NCBI GenBank assembly: GCA_963794955.1
Contig: CAWCGF010000013.1
Span: forward strand, 1-64,000
From: JAFDVL01 sp963794955
GTDB taxonomy: Bacteria; Acidobacteriota; Blastocatellia; RBC074
Direction of reading: 5' to 3'
Length of the DNA: 64,000 bases
The notes below the pieces were generated by a model. It was not told the DNA's origin. It did not search any database and saw only the letters and a list, made by a program, of their open reading frames with translations. Every line of letters starts with the position of its first letter. Position 1 is the stretch's first letter. The translations under genes and the position numbers were made by a program. Below are positions 36,126-45,360 of this stretch, in pieces.

Positions 36126-38990
36126 TTATTTTTGCCGACTCAATTCTTCTAGCGTTGCGCGCAGCTTTTTCAACTCGTCGCCATACTTCGCCCAGTTCCC
36201 TTCCTTCAAGGCCTGGTCAGCGCGGTCGTAATGCTGCATCGCTTGGGCGGCCAACCCGGCTGACGGTGTGGCGGGCGCAGCGGGTTGCGTGGGAGAGGTA
36301 CCGGCTAAGGTTTCGCCGGGAGGTGACGTGGCGGGTGGAGCGGGCGCGGCCCCATTCCCAAAAAGCTTCGTGAGGCTTTGCTCCAGCGATTCGCTCATCG
36401 CCACTCTGCTTTCATTGACGACGACCACACGTTTGAGTTCAGGGATTTTGCTGGTTTCGCCCTGCAAATACAGCGGTTGCACATACAGCAACGACTCTTT
36501 GATGGGAATCACGAGCATCGTGCCAAAAATCACCTTTGAGCCGCGCTGACTCCACAACGTTAGTTGGCCGGAGATTTCCGTATCGGCATTGATCCGACCA
36601 ATCACCTGTTTGGGGCCGAAGATTTGTTTTTGTTTAGAGATACGATACACCACCAACTCGCCGTAATGTTCTGGATCACAACGCGCCACCATCCAGGCCG
36701 CCAAATTGAGTTTATTTTTAGGCACGAAGGGTAACATCACCAGGAATTCTTCGGCGGGTGCGTCGGGCAATTTCATGATCGTGTAGTACGGTTCCATCGC
36801 CGTCGCTTGCCCATTATTTTCTGCGGCAGAAGCGATTTCCCACTGGTCTTCTTTGTTATAAAAAACCTGTGGCTGATCCATATGATAGGTTGTATACACG
36901 CGCGTTTGAATGCGGAAGATGTCTTCCGGGTAACGCAAATGCGCGCGCAAATCCGTCGGCATGGCGCTGAGCGGTTGCATGATGCCAGGAAAGATACGCC
37001 CGTAGGTTTGAATGACCGGATCGCGGTCATCGGCAATGTAAAGCTGCACCGTACCGTTGTAAGCGTCCACGACCGCCTTGACCGAATTGCGAATATAGTT
37101 GATGTCCGTTTGCTCATCCAGTCGGACACCGCTCGCATAAGGATACCGATTGCTGGTTGTATACGCGTCGCAAAGCCAGAAGCATTTGCCTTCGGAAATC
37201 ACCAAATAGGGGTCGCGATCAAACCGCAAAAACGGCGCGATTTTGCCGAGTCTGTCTTTGATGTTGCGATGATAGAGCACACGACTTTCCGCCATGATGT
37301 CATCAGCTAGCATCAGCTTTAATTCGCCCAAGCGGGTAGCAAAAAGCAGCTTGCGAAAGTACGATCCAATTGAAACGCCGCCAGTGCCTTCGTAGGTCGA
37401 GAACTGATTTTTCTCGCCTTCGGGATAGTTGAATTCCTGCTGCTTGGTACGCACAAACGCATGCTCGTTTTCCATTTCGCCGTAATAAATTTCCGGGCGC
37501 TCGATTTTCAAATTCGGAATGGTTGAAACGGGCGGAATATCTTTGACGAATAAGACCGGCAAGCCTTCGGGCGTCACCTGATTGACGGGGCCGAGCGTCA
37601 AACCGTACCCGTGCGTAAAAATCAACCGCTCGTTAATCCAATTGCGATTCGGGAGGTTTTCGCTCTCCAATTCGCGCACCGAGAGCATCACCTGCTGCAC
37701 TTCGCCATTGATTTTGTAACGATCATTGTCCACATTTTGAAATTCGTAGTAGGGGCGAATCGCCTGCAACTGCCCAAACGTATCCAGCAAGGGGCCCTGA
37801 TCCCACAACCGAATGCCGTTGATCGTCCGGCGATTGTCCTGAATGTCCTTCGCCGTGAGTGTGGATTCGCCTGTCAATTCCCGCTCTTCGACGGTATTGA
37901 GGTTGTACGCCTTCCGTGTTGCCGCGATGCTATAAGCCAGATACGGTGATTCTTTTTGCAACTCATTTGGCGCTACAGAAAACCGCTGCAAAAGTGCAGG
38001 GTAAACGAAACCAGCCACGACAACTAAGACAAACAACGCAGCTCCCAGCACCACTAGACGCAAGCGTCCGAAAAAGATACTCACTACCGCCAACAAGGCG
38101 ATAAAGAGCGAAACAGCGATATGCGCCCACAGCAACGGCACCGTGGCATTAATGTCGGTATAACCTGCGCCAGCGACCGTGCCGCTATTGCCATACAGCA
38201 GCCCCGGCAAATCGAGGTAGTAACGATAGGCGATCACCACAAACAAACACGCCACCAAGGCGGACAAATGCCCACGCGCGCCCGGCTGGATCGAAAAACT
38301 CGACTTTCCGTATTCATCACCCAGCTTCAATCCGAGGGAAGCGCGACCGAGATACACGATAATCGCCGCCAACAAGGCAAACAAAATCAACGTCAGCAAC
38401 GAGCCGGAGACGAAATCCAGAAGGGGCAATTTGAAAAAGTAGAAGCTAATGTCAAAACCCAGCACCGGGTCTTTTTCGCCAAACGAGACGCCGTGGCGAA
38501 ACAACAAAAACTCATCCCACTCCCCCCAGCATTTCAACCCAAAGAAGGCACCGACCGCCAACGAAATCGGCAATGCCAGCTTCGCAACGAAGTTCCCCGC
38601 ATCGGCCACGGCAATTTCCTGCGTGCCTACATAAAACTTATAACCAGCGTTCCCTGCTTTCCCGCTCACGCGTAAGGCCACCTGCAAACTTAGCCAGAAT
38701 AACAGAGCGGCGAACACCCCGCCGATCAGGCCAGAAAGGAGCTGGGTTGTTAGCACAGTAGAGAAGACCGATTGATAGCCCAGTTCCTTGAACCACAGCC
38801 AATCCGTATAAAATCCCGCCCAGGTCGGCCATACGATTAATGCTAAGAGGATAAGACCGATGCTGACCCAGCGCCGCCAGCGCAACGGACGCCTGTCCCA
38901 TTCTCCGGGGCTAACTTGGCGGCGGCGGACATTGCCTCCCTCGGAAGACTGCGTTTCAAATTCGTCGTAGAGATGATCCTGTTCCTGCAT
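36126..38990 (-). CDS. UPF0182 family membrane protein
   Basis: A protein of 954 residues, the normal length for UPF0182. It has a charged N-terminal cytosolic tail, then seven hydrophobic helices within about residues 38-330 (WVSIGLILLALIVWPTWAGF, then helices near VFAALLFWLSLQVALRV and LALPISLAVGAFFGL). A large soluble region follows with the family's YLAYSIAATRKAYNLNTVEE and LWDQGPLLDTFGQLQAIRPY. The C-terminus is Pro/Ala-rich with a short coiled coil. Function is unknown; it is an inner-membrane protein with a large extracytoplasmic domain. aggag precedes the ATG. Confidence 0.92.
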   Translation of the reverse strand: MQEQDHLYDEFETQSSEGGNVRRRQVSPGEWDRRPLRWRRWVSIGLILLALIVWPTWAGFYTDWLWFKELGYQSVFSTVLTTQLLSGLIGGVFAALLFWLSLQVALRVSGKAGNAGYKFYVGTQEIAVADAGNFVAKLALPISLAVGAFFGLKCWGEWDEFLLFRHGVSFGEKDPVLGFDISFYFFKLPLLDFVSGSLLTLILFALLAAIIVYLGRASLGLKLGDEYGKSSFSIQPGARGHLSALVACLFVVIAYRYYLDLPGLLYGNSGTVAGAGYTDINATVPLLWAHIAVSLFIALLAVVSIFFGRLRLVVLGAALFVLVVVAGFVYPALLQRFSVAPNELQKESPYLAYSIAATRKAYNLNTVEERELTGESTLTAKDIQDNRRTINGIRLWDQGPLLDTFGQLQAIRPYYEFQNVDNDRYKINGEVQQVMLSVRELESENLPNRNWINERLIFTHGYGLTLGPVNQVTPEGLPVLFVKDIPPVSTIPNLKIERPEIYYGEMENEHAFVRTKQQEFNYPEGEKNQFSTYEGTGGVSIGSYFRKLLFATRLGELKLMLADDIMAESRVLYHRNIKDRLGKIAPFLRFDRDPYLVISEGKCFWLCDAYTTSNRYPYASGVRLDEQTDINYIRNSVKAVVDAYNGTVQLYIADDRDPVIQTYGRIFPGIMQPLSAMPTDLRAHLRYPEDIFRIQTRVYTTYHMDQPQVFYNKEDQWEIASAAENNGQATAMEPYYTIMKLPDAPAEEFLVMLPFVPKNKLNLAAWMVARCDPEHYGELVVYRISKQKQIFGPKQVIGRINADTEISGQLTLWSQRGSKVIFGTMLVIPIKESLLYVQPLYLQGETSKIPELKRVVVVNESRVAMSESLEQSLTKLFGNGAAPAPPATSPPGETLAGTSPTQPAAPATPSAGLAAQAMQHYDRADQALKEGNWAKYGDELKKLRATLEELSRQK

Positions 38991-39092
38991 AACGACTCCT
39001 TTCAGAGTGCGGTATCTGGTTGTGCTTGAATTGTTACTTAATCCTAGATGATAGGGCGTATTGTGCAGCAGATGGCAGAGAACTTACAACCC

Positions 39093-39131
39093 CTCCGGGG
39101 TATGCATGCAAGATGCGTGCATACCCCGGAG
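39093..39131. repeat. 18-bp hairpin upstream of UPF0182
   Basis: ctccggggtatgcatgca at 39093-39110 pairs with tgcgtgcataccccggag at 39114-39131 with one mismatch and a 3-nt loop. It lies in the 221-bp gap between the TonB-domain gene and UPF0182, just beyond the intrinsic terminator. Confidence 0.7.
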
Positions 39132-39133
39132 AC

Positions 39134-39169
39134 AAAAAAATCGCCAGGAGGCTGGTGCAGCACTCCTGA
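39134..39169 (-). terminator. Rho-independent terminator of the sigma/TonB operon
   Basis: On the minus strand caggagtgctg pairs with cagcctcctg (one bulge) and the stem is followed by gcgattttttt, a seven-T run at 39134-39140. It lies about 43 bp after the TonB-domain stop, so it ends the three-gene operon before UPF0182. Confidence 0.8.
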
Positions 39170-39211
39170 CGATGGCGTGTCAATGACAAGCAAAACTACC
39201 GCCGGATGGCG

Positions 39212-40678
39212 CTAATTTTGTTTGCGAAGAACATCCACTTCCTTCATCCGCAACTGGATTTTGTCATTCATTAACTTCTCATTCCACATCATTGAGCGGC
39301 CTTCCTTGACCGTGTAATCGGACGGCACGACAAACAACTCTTTGCCTGGTTCACTGCGATTGATGTTGGTCAGGCGATAGAGGTCTGCGCCGTAGCGTGG
39401 ATCATTGAATTTGCGCAGCACCGTAACTTGCAATTCCGGTGAATACCAGGATTCAGTGGTGATGTTGAGCGGCAATTCGTTGCCCATCTCACCTGCCGGA
39501 ATGGTTGTCACGCTCCGTGTGCCTTCGCATTCCACGCCTTCGATATTCTGTTTGCCAAGCGAATCTTTCGTCGTCTCGTATTTCTTATTAGCGAGGAAAT
39601 GAACATCCTGTCCCCCCGCATCAATTTTAAAGTCCTGGGTCATGACTGCCCCTACTGGCGGGAATGCTAACTCTCCTGGCGCTAACACTCTAGTCCCCGG
39701 TTCAAACTGTACTCGGTCAGCGTGGGATACCTTGAGTTCCGCTATCATTTTTTCGTGAGCTTCCTTATTCGGCCCGCCCTCCAATGTGAAGTTGAAGGTC
39801 AGTGTGCCTTGCACAGGAACGGCTTTGCCACTAAGTTCCGTTTGCTTGAACTTCCATTGGCGTCCGGCCTCAACGGCAGCTTCCTTGAGCAAAGGATGCC
39901 CGTTCATTGCATGTGCGCTGGTCACTTCGCCATTTTCGTTGACCGTAATTATCACTTGCACAGCGCCTTCCACCCCGGCAGCCTTAGCAATCTCAGGATA
40001 CGGCGGCTGGACTTTTTTGACGGCATTGCCTTGTAAGACTCCACCGGAAACGCGTTGCGTGCCGGGTGCGACATCCGCTTCAGTCTTGGGCGCGGCGTTG
40101 GCGCTCGGTTTGGCTTCGGCACGACGGATCATCATCGTCTGAATTTTGTTCGCGGTCTTCTCTTTGGCATTGAGCAGATAGGTCGCGCCGGCCACCGGAT
40201 CGTGGATCGTAACGTGCTTGGGCAAATCGCCCATGGCTTCTGACAAGGGGCCAAAAGCAATCACGATGGATTCCTGTCGCGTGCGGCCTTCACTGTCGCG
40301 CGCGACAGAGGCGGAGTTGCGGCGCATGATACGATTGCCATCGCCGAGCGTTTGTGTATGTTCGTTCACGATTTCAGCCGTATACGGCTTGCCTTTGACC
40401 ACTTTGCCGTCAATGCTCATCTGGCTGGAGACAAATCCGAATTGTGCGGCGTCTTGCCCGGCTACCAGCGCCACCGCTTGACCAGGAGTCGCTTCATTGA
40501 AAAACGTGAAGTGATCGGACGGTTGATTCCCCTCGGTCTGAATATTGACGCTTCTGGTAAAAACGAAGTCCTGCTTGACCGTTTTGTCTTTCTCAGGAAC
40601 AGGATTTTGCGCCACGGCCACCAGGCTATTCGTCACCAAGGCAGCGGCACAACCAAAACTAATAAGTTTGCGATTCAT
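39212..40678 (-). CDS. Exported protein with internal TonB C-terminal domain
   Basis: A protein of 488 residues with a signal peptide (LISFGCAAALVTNSLVAVAQ). A TonB_C-type domain sits in the middle (about 215-300: KVQPPYPEIAKAAGVEGAVQ, GEVTSAHAMNGHPLLKEAAV, VQGTLTFNFTLEG). It is flanked by about 180 residues of unknown beta-rich sequence before and 170 after. Ordinary TonB has one N-terminal anchor and the domain at its C-terminus, so this protein is not a standard energy transducer; it may be a periplasmic relay or receptor-plug partner. It is third in an operon with an ECF sigma factor and an anti-sigma-like protein, and is followed by a terminator. aggagg lies 6 nt before the ATG. Confidence 0.8.
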   Translation of the reverse strand: MNRKLISFGCAAALVTNSLVAVAQNPVPEKDKTVKQDFVFTRSVNIQTEGNQPSDHFTFFNEATPGQAVALVAGQDAAQFGFVSSQMSIDGKVVKGKPYTAEIVNEHTQTLGDGNRIMRRNSASVARDSEGRTRQESIVIAFGPLSEAMGDLPKHVTIHDPVAGATYLLNAKEKTANKIQTMMIRRAEAKPSANAAPKTEADVAPGTQRVSGGVLQGNAVKKVQPPYPEIAKAAGVEGAVQVIITVNENGEVTSAHAMNGHPLLKEAAVEAGRQWKFKQTELSGKAVPVQGTLTFNFTLEGGPNKEAHEKMIAELKVSHADRVQFEPGTRVLAPGELAFPPVGAVMTQDFKIDAGGQDVHFLANKKYETTKDSLGKQNIEGVECEGTRSVTTIPAGEMGNELPLNITTESWYSPELQVTVLRKFNDPRYGADLYRLTNINRSEPGKELFVVPSDYTVKEGRSMMWNEKLMNDKIQLRMKEVDVLRKQN

Positions 40679-40771
40679 TTGCTTCCTCCTATTTTTTATT
40701 TAGAGCCATTAGCGTTTAGCCAGGAGCCAGAGCAAGAGGTTTGGCTCATCGCTAAAAACTACTGGCAGTGA

Positions 40772-41629
40772 TTATCTATTTGCCACCCGGATGGCGCGCG
40801 GAACGCCATCCGAACCAACGAGAAAATCGGCATTCACGAACTCGCTATTGCGGGCTTCGCGCGGCAGTTGAATCCCCAACGGAGCGAGGGTTGCGCGTGG
40901 CATCCGCACCCGCATCAATTGTGTGCTGTCGGCAGGCGGCAGGTTGCGGGCATAATCGAACACCAGGAAATCGTTGGCCGATAACGACTCCGGTTCATCC
41001 ACGACAAATTCGCCCACATCCACTGTCACGCGTCCTTCGCGCTCACGATTAGGCCATTTCGCCGTTACTTGTGTTGGTCTGCGATCTTGCTTGCCACTTC
41101 GCACAAGCACATTAGCTTTCGGCGCTACGACATCTGGCGGAGTGGGCAGTTCAAGTTGTTCTACGGCGGGTGGGGTCACCACAACTGTTGGCGCAGGCGT
41201 GGGAACGTGATTCACAATCTCCCGCTCTTGTGCTGGCTGCGGTTGCATCGCACGGGAGACGGCAAAGGCGATTAAGGTGACCGCCGCCGCTGCGGCAAAA
41301 GCCCAGCGCATCCGGTAGAAAAACAGCTTGAAGGGCGATGTCACGACCTCGCGCACAACTACTGGCGCTAACTCAACCGCTTGCCGGGCACGAAAAGCCG
41401 CGAGCAACGAGGCTTCCAACCCGGCGGGCGCACCAAGTGAACTGTCGCCGACAGCCACCGCGCGCAAGCCCTGACTCAAGGATTTTTCACTGGCCAAACA
41501 GGTGGCACAATGCGCGCAGTTTTGTGCATGTGCCAGGGCTTGCTGCTTCACCGCAGCCTCCATCCAGACACCGCGCGTCTCGCTCTGCGCCACGTCCATC
41601 ACAACTTTTTCGAAATCGAAACAATTCAT
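40772..41629 (-). CDS. Anti-sigma-factor-like membrane protein
   Basis: A protein of 285 residues. The cytosolic N-terminus (1-100) has a zinc-finger-like pattern, HAQNCAHCATCLASE, a rearranged version of the anti-sigma HxxxCxxC site. A single transmembrane helix lies near 108-126 (WAFAAAAAVTLIAFAVS). A Pro/Val-rich periplasmic linker and a C-terminal beta-rich part ending FLVGSDGVPRAIRVANR follow. Being encoded between an ECF sigma factor and a TonB-domain protein makes anti-sigma function likely; the C-terminal region would be the sensor side. Confidence 0.75.
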   Translation of the reverse strand: MNCFDFEKVVMDVAQSETRGVWMEAAVKQQALAHAQNCAHCATCLASEKSLSQGLRAVAVGDSSLGAPAGLEASLLAAFRARQAVELAPVVVREVVTSPFKLFFYRMRWAFAAAAAVTLIAFAVSRAMQPQPAQEREIVNHVPTPAPTVVVTPPAVEQLELPTPPDVVAPKANVLVRSGKQDRRPTQVTAKWPNREREGRVTVDVGEFVVDEPESLSANDFLVFDYARNLPPADSTQLMRVRMPRATLAPLGIQLPREARNSEFVNADFLVGSDGVPRAIRVANR

Positions 41630-41665
41630 ATCTCAAATTTCAAATCTCAAATCTGAGATTTTGGG

Positions 41666-42259
41666 TCAAGCTTGCGCCGCCGCTCGTTCAGCGACAGGCC
41701 GCAACTTTTCCATTAACAAACCACGCGCGCGATGCAGGCGGGAGCGCACTGTACCAATCGCACACCCTAAAACCAGGGCTGCATCCGCGTAGCTCAATTC
41801 CTGCAATTCACATAATACAACGACTTCGCGGTAATGCGCGGGCAACACCAAAATTGCATCGCGCACGGATTGGACAGTTTCCTCCCGCGTCAGATCCAAC
41901 AGCGGATCATAACAAGTCATCAGCATTGCTTCCGACACATCGGTTTCATCCGTATCAATCGAAACCATCGTCCGTTCGCGTTGAATTTTCCGCAGTACCT
42001 GAAAGCGCGCAATGCCATATAAATAACCTGACAAAGAGCCTTTGTTCGCGTCGTAGCGCGACGAATCCTGCATCAGAATCATGAACACTTCCTGCGTCAC
42101 ATCCTCGGCTAAAGTTTGCGAGCCGCTCATCCGCAACGCAAAGCGATAAATGCCCGGCTGCCAGCGGCGATACAAAACCATAAAGGCCATCTCGTCTCCG
42201 GCATTCATTCGTCGAAGCAGTTCTTCATCGGGGGTGTTGTTTACATTCAGCACTGTCAT
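41666..42259 (-). CDS. ECF-type RNA polymerase sigma factor
   Basis: A protein of 197 residues. Region 2: FMVLYRRWQPGIYRFALRM, TLAEDVTQEVFMILMQDSSR, GSLSGYLYGIARFQVLRKIQ. Region 4: LPAHYREVVVLCELQELSYA and CAIGTVRSRLHRARGLLMEK. It heads a three-gene operon with the anti-sigma-like and TonB-domain genes. The gaps are 36 and 93 bp; the first holds three direct repeats of tcaaat. It is distinct from the ECF gene at 33.8 kb. The regulon probably includes envelope genes, by inference. Confidence 0.93.
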   Translation of the reverse strand: MTVLNVNNTPDEELLRRMNAGDEMAFMVLYRRWQPGIYRFALRMSGSQTLAEDVTQEVFMILMQDSSRYDANKGSLSGYLYGIARFQVLRKIQRERTMVSIDTDETDVSEAMLMTCYDPLLDLTREETVQSVRDAILVLPAHYREVVVLCELQELSYADAALVLGCAIGTVRSRLHRARGLLMEKLRPVAERAAAQA

Positions 42260-42657
42260 GCGTAGTTCTTAGCAGCCTGCTTCATCCGGTCGCCATTCCT
42301 TATTCCTCCGCTGTGCTCGAAAAGTTCCAGAAATTATTTTTCTGGGTATGCCTTGGGTAAGCACGCCTCCTGCGTATGCTAGTTAAGCTCGTCCAGACGG
42401 CGGTCGCATCGGCTTTAATTGCCATCAGTTGCGCAAACAATCATGGTGCAGCGTTATTGATTCTGCTTCTTCTGAAGGGAGTTTGACTAATGCCGCCCCG
42501 TGCTTTAGCGTTATGGCGTTTTTCATTACCTAATGAAGTTAAGCTTGTCGAGGCTGTACAGCAAACTTTCCCGTTTGCTGCTGACCCGGCAGGCGTCCAG
42601 TATGGAGACAACAGCAAGCTGGAAAGTTTGCTGTAAACTGCAGAGGAGAACCTAACC
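42260..42657. other. Intergenic region, 398 bp, between divergent genes
   Basis: It must contain divergent promoters for the sigma factor and metY. It holds a small hairpin at 42327-42345 (ccagaaa/tttctgg) and the paired family A palindromes at 42553-42640. No SAM-riboswitch consensus or SAH element is recognisable upstream of metY. No protein gene is supported. Confidence 0.6.
42553..42640. repeat. Paired REP-like palindromes, family A
   Basis: The left unit, tgtacagcaaactttcccgt at 42555 continuing to tttgctg (42580), and the right unit, acagcaagctggaaagtttg from 42611 ending ctgtaaac, are inverted relative to each other with a 30-nt spacer. The right unit ends about 20 bp before the MetY start codon. 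The doublet is organised like BIME elements of enterobacteria. Confidence 0.75.
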
Positions 42658-43965
42658 ATGTCTGAACCGAATTATCAATTGGAAACCCTGGCCATTCACG
42701 GCGGTCAAACCTCCGACCCAACCACCAATGCGCGCGCCGTCCCGATTTATCAAACAACATCGTACAACTTCGCCGATGCCGATCATGCCGCGCGGCTTTT
42801 TGCCTTGCAAGAGTTCGGCAACATCTATACGCGCATTATGAACCCGACGACCGACGTGCTGGAAAAACGGCTGGCAGCGCTTGAAGGCGGCGCGGCGGCG
42901 TTGTGCCTGGCCTCTGGGCAAGCGGCGGAGACATTAGCCATCCTGACCCTCGCCAATGCGGGCGAGGAAATTGTTTCGACGACCTCACTCTATGGCGGCA
43001 CATACAATTTGTTTCATTACACGTTGCCGAAATTGGGCATCACCGTGCGCTTCGTGGATGCCGAAGACGAAGCTGGATTACGCGGGGCGATCAACGATAA
43101 GACCCGCGCAATTTATACGGAAACTGTCGGCAATCCGAAGCTCGACATCGTAGACATTGAAAAGCTTGCCGCCATTGCGCATGAGCACGGCTTGCCCTTA
43201 CTGATTGACAACACAACGCCTTCGCCTGCGCTGATTCGTCCCATTGAGCACGGCGCAGACATTGTGCTTCAGTCACTGACGAAGTTCATCGGCGGTCACG
43301 GCACTTCGATTGGCGGCGCGATTATTGATGCGGGCAAGTTCGATTGGAAAGCCTCAGGTCGCTTTGCTGATTTCACCAATCCCGATCCGTCGTATCACGG
43401 TCTTGTCCACGCCGATGCGTTTGGGCCGTTGGCATTCATCCTGAAAGCCCGCGTGCAAGGCTTGCGTGACACCGGCGGCTGCCTGTCGCCCTTCAATGCC
43501 TTCTTGATTTTGCAGGGGGCGGAAACATTGCATCTGCGGATGGAACGGCATTCGGAAAACGCGCTGACCGTTGCGAAATTCCTGCAAGGTCACGAGCAGG
43601 TGGAATGGGTAAACTATCCCGGCCTCGAATCCAGCAAGTATTTTGAGCGTGCCAAGAAATACTCGCCCAAAGGCGCAGGCGCGCTCGTGACGTTCGGCAT
43701 TCGCGGTGGCCTTGAAGCGGGCAAGAAGTTAATCAATTCTGTGCAACTGTTCAGCCTCCTGGCCAACATCGGCGATGCAAAATCCCTGATTATTCATCCG
43801 GCTTCGACGACGCATTCGCAGTTATCGCCCGAAGAACAGGCAACAACCGGCGTGACGCCGGAACTCGTGCGCTTGTCGGTCGGCATTGAAAATGTCAACG
43901 ACATCATTGCCGATTTGGATCAGGCCCTGAACGCCACGGCGCAAGCGGCGGGCGCTGGCTCGTAA
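42658..43965 (+). CDS. metY: O-acetylhomoserine sulfhydrylase
   Basis: A PLP enzyme converting O-acetylhomoserine and sulfide into homocysteine and acetate. 435 residues, as usual for MetY (longer than cystathionine synthase). N-terminal ETLAIHGGQTSDPTTNARAV and the YQTTSYNFADADHAA segment are family hallmarks. The PLP lysine is in LQSLTKFIGGHGTSIGG. Substrate-binding NVWNP-like regions and the C-terminal HPASTTHSQLSPEEQ...VRLSVGIENVNDI are intact. gaggag precedes the ATG. metX begins 100 bp downstream, so the two steps of the pathway are encoded together. Confidence 0.95.
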   Translation: MSEPNYQLETLAIHGGQTSDPTTNARAVPIYQTTSYNFADADHAARLFALQEFGNIYTRIMNPTTDVLEKRLAALEGGAAALCLASGQAAETLAILTLANAGEEIVSTTSLYGGTYNLFHYTLPKLGITVRFVDAEDEAGLRGAINDKTRAIYTETVGNPKLDIVDIEKLAAIAHEHGLPLLIDNTTPSPALIRPIEHGADIVLQSLTKFIGGHGTSIGGAIIDAGKFDWKASGRFADFTNPDPSYHGLVHADAFGPLAFILKARVQGLRDTGGCLSPFNAFLILQGAETLHLRMERHSENALTVAKFLQGHEQVEWVNYPGLESSKYFERAKKYSPKGAGALVTFGIRGGLEAGKKLINSVQLFSLLANIGDAKSLIIHPASTTHSQLSPEEQATTGVTPELVRLSVGIENVNDIIADLDQALNATAQAAGAGS

Positions 43966-43970
43966 TTTCA

Positions 43971-44067
43971 ATTGCGGATTGCGGATTGCGGATTGCGGAA
44001 AGGTACAAGTGACTTTCGTATTTTATACGCTGCAATCCGCATTCTAATATCCGCAATCTGCAATCCC
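43971..44067. repeat. Tandem attgcgg repeats forming a palindrome before metX
   Basis: Four copies of the heptamer attgcgg at 43971-43998 are followed, after a roughly 30-nt loop, by gcaatccgcat and ccgcaatctgcaatccc (44031-44067). These are complementary to the heptamers, so a hairpin with arms of about 25 bp can form. It occupies the whole metY-metX gap and ends directly at the metX start codon, so it could affect metX translation. Confidence 0.7.
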
Positions 44068-45129
44068 ATGTCTCTGAACCCCGCATTAGCACTCACCTAT
44101 GAAGGCGATTTCACGCTCGCGCAACAACCGCCTTTTCGCCTGCTCTCTGGCGAGCTGCTGCCGGAAATTACGTTGCATTACGCGCTGTACGGCACGCTCA
44201 ATCAAGCCCGCGATAATGCGATTTTGGTGCCGCACGCCTTGTCTGGCTCGGCGCGCGTAGCCGATTGGTGGCCGCAACTATTTGGGACGGAGGCAGTTTT
44301 TGATCTTGCCCAAGATTGCGTGATCGGCATCAACATGATCGGCTCTTGTTATGGCTCGACGGGACCGCCTAGCCTTAACCCGACGACAGGCAAGAGGTAT
44401 GGCCGCGACTTCCCGCTCGTAACCGTGAAAGATAACGTGCGCGCGCAAGCAGAATTGCTCCAGCATCTGGGGATTCCGAAATTGCGCGTGGTACTGGGCG
44501 GTTCGATAGGCGGGATGCAGGCCATGCAATGGGCCATTGATTTTCCTGAGCGAGTCGAACACAGCATTGCCGTGGGCGCGGCTCCGTTGTCGGCGCTCGC
44601 GTTAGCCTTGAATCATCTGCAACGTCAAGCCATTCTCGATCATCCGCAAGCCGGACTTGCGCTGGCGCGGCAAATCGCGATGATTTCTTACAAGTCAGCG
44701 GAGTTATTTGCGGAACGCTATGGACGCCGTCCGAATCGCAATGGTGAAGACCCGCATTTGTCTTTTGCTGGATGCTACGATGTGGGCGGCTATTTGAATT
44801 ATCAAGGTGAAATCTTCACGCGCCGCTTTGATTCTGATTCATATTTGATCATCACGAAGTTGATGGACAACTTCGATATTGGGATTGGCTATGAATCAGC
44901 CCAAGAAGCGTTGGAGCGTATTAAGGCGCGCGTACTGCTGATCGGCATCGAATCGGATTGGCTGTTCCCGGTCGCAGATGTCGAAGCGTTGGCAGGACAG
45001 ATGAAAGCCGCTCAGGTCGAAGTGGAGTTCGCCAAACTCATCACGACACACGGTCACGATGGCTTTCTGGCGGAGCCGGAACAACTGATCCCGCTAATTC
45101 GCAATTTCATTCACAGGAATGGCGAATGA
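44068..45129 (+). CDS. metX: Homoserine O-acetyltransferase
   Basis: An alpha/beta-hydrolase-fold acyltransferase, 353 residues. It acetylates homoserine to feed MetY. The signature is intact: HALSGSARVADWW, GSCYGSTGPPSLNP, the nucleophile Ser146 in VVLGGSIGGMQAMQW, an Asp in GIESDWLFP and His in THGHDGFLAEPEQL. I put the start at 44068 (MSLNPALAL), not at an in-frame start 96 nt upstream that lies within the tandem heptamer repeat. Acetyl versus succinyl donor specificity is not certain from sequence, but pairing with MetY favours acetyl. Confidence 0.93.
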   Translation: MSLNPALALTYEGDFTLAQQPPFRLLSGELLPEITLHYALYGTLNQARDNAILVPHALSGSARVADWWPQLFGTEAVFDLAQDCVIGINMIGSCYGSTGPPSLNPTTGKRYGRDFPLVTVKDNVRAQAELLQHLGIPKLRVVLGGSIGGMQAMQWAIDFPERVEHSIAVGAAPLSALALALNHLQRQAILDHPQAGLALARQIAMISYKSAELFAERYGRRPNRNGEDPHLSFAGCYDVGGYLNYQGEIFTRRFDSDSYLIITKLMDNFDIGIGYESAQEALERIKARVLLIGIESDWLFPVADVEALAGQMKAAQVEVEFAKLITTHGHDGFLAEPEQLIPLIRNFIHRNGE

Positions 45130-45130
45130 G

Positions 45131-45218
45131 TGTACAGCAAATTTCCAGTTGGCTGCTACGTTCTTGAGGAGATAGTAGCTTGCCGAGACAGCCGCAAACT
45201 GGAAAGTTTGCGGTACAA
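45131..45218. repeat. Paired REP-like palindromes, family A (second pair)
   Basis: tgtacagcaaatttccagtt at 45131 continuing ggctgc, and ccgcaaactggaaagtttgc from 45192 continuing ggtaca, are inverted copies separated by about 36 nt. The doublet begins one base after the metX stop codon and has the same design as the doublet at 42553-42640. Confidence 0.75.
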
Positions 45219-45360
45219 CACCCCGCCTGTTTTCCCCTCCCAAAGATACTGCTTGCTCGAAAGGACACAATTCAACTATTATCCGCCTCGTGATTTGACT
45301 TCTGTGGCACCGGGGGGTCTTCAATTCGGCAGTTCTTCACTGCCATCGCCACGAGGAAAT

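Noticed and set aside
42300..42657. SAM riboswitch upstream of metY
   Set aside because: No conserved SAM-I/SAM-II core or terminator/antiterminator pair is recognisable; the structures present are REP palindromes.
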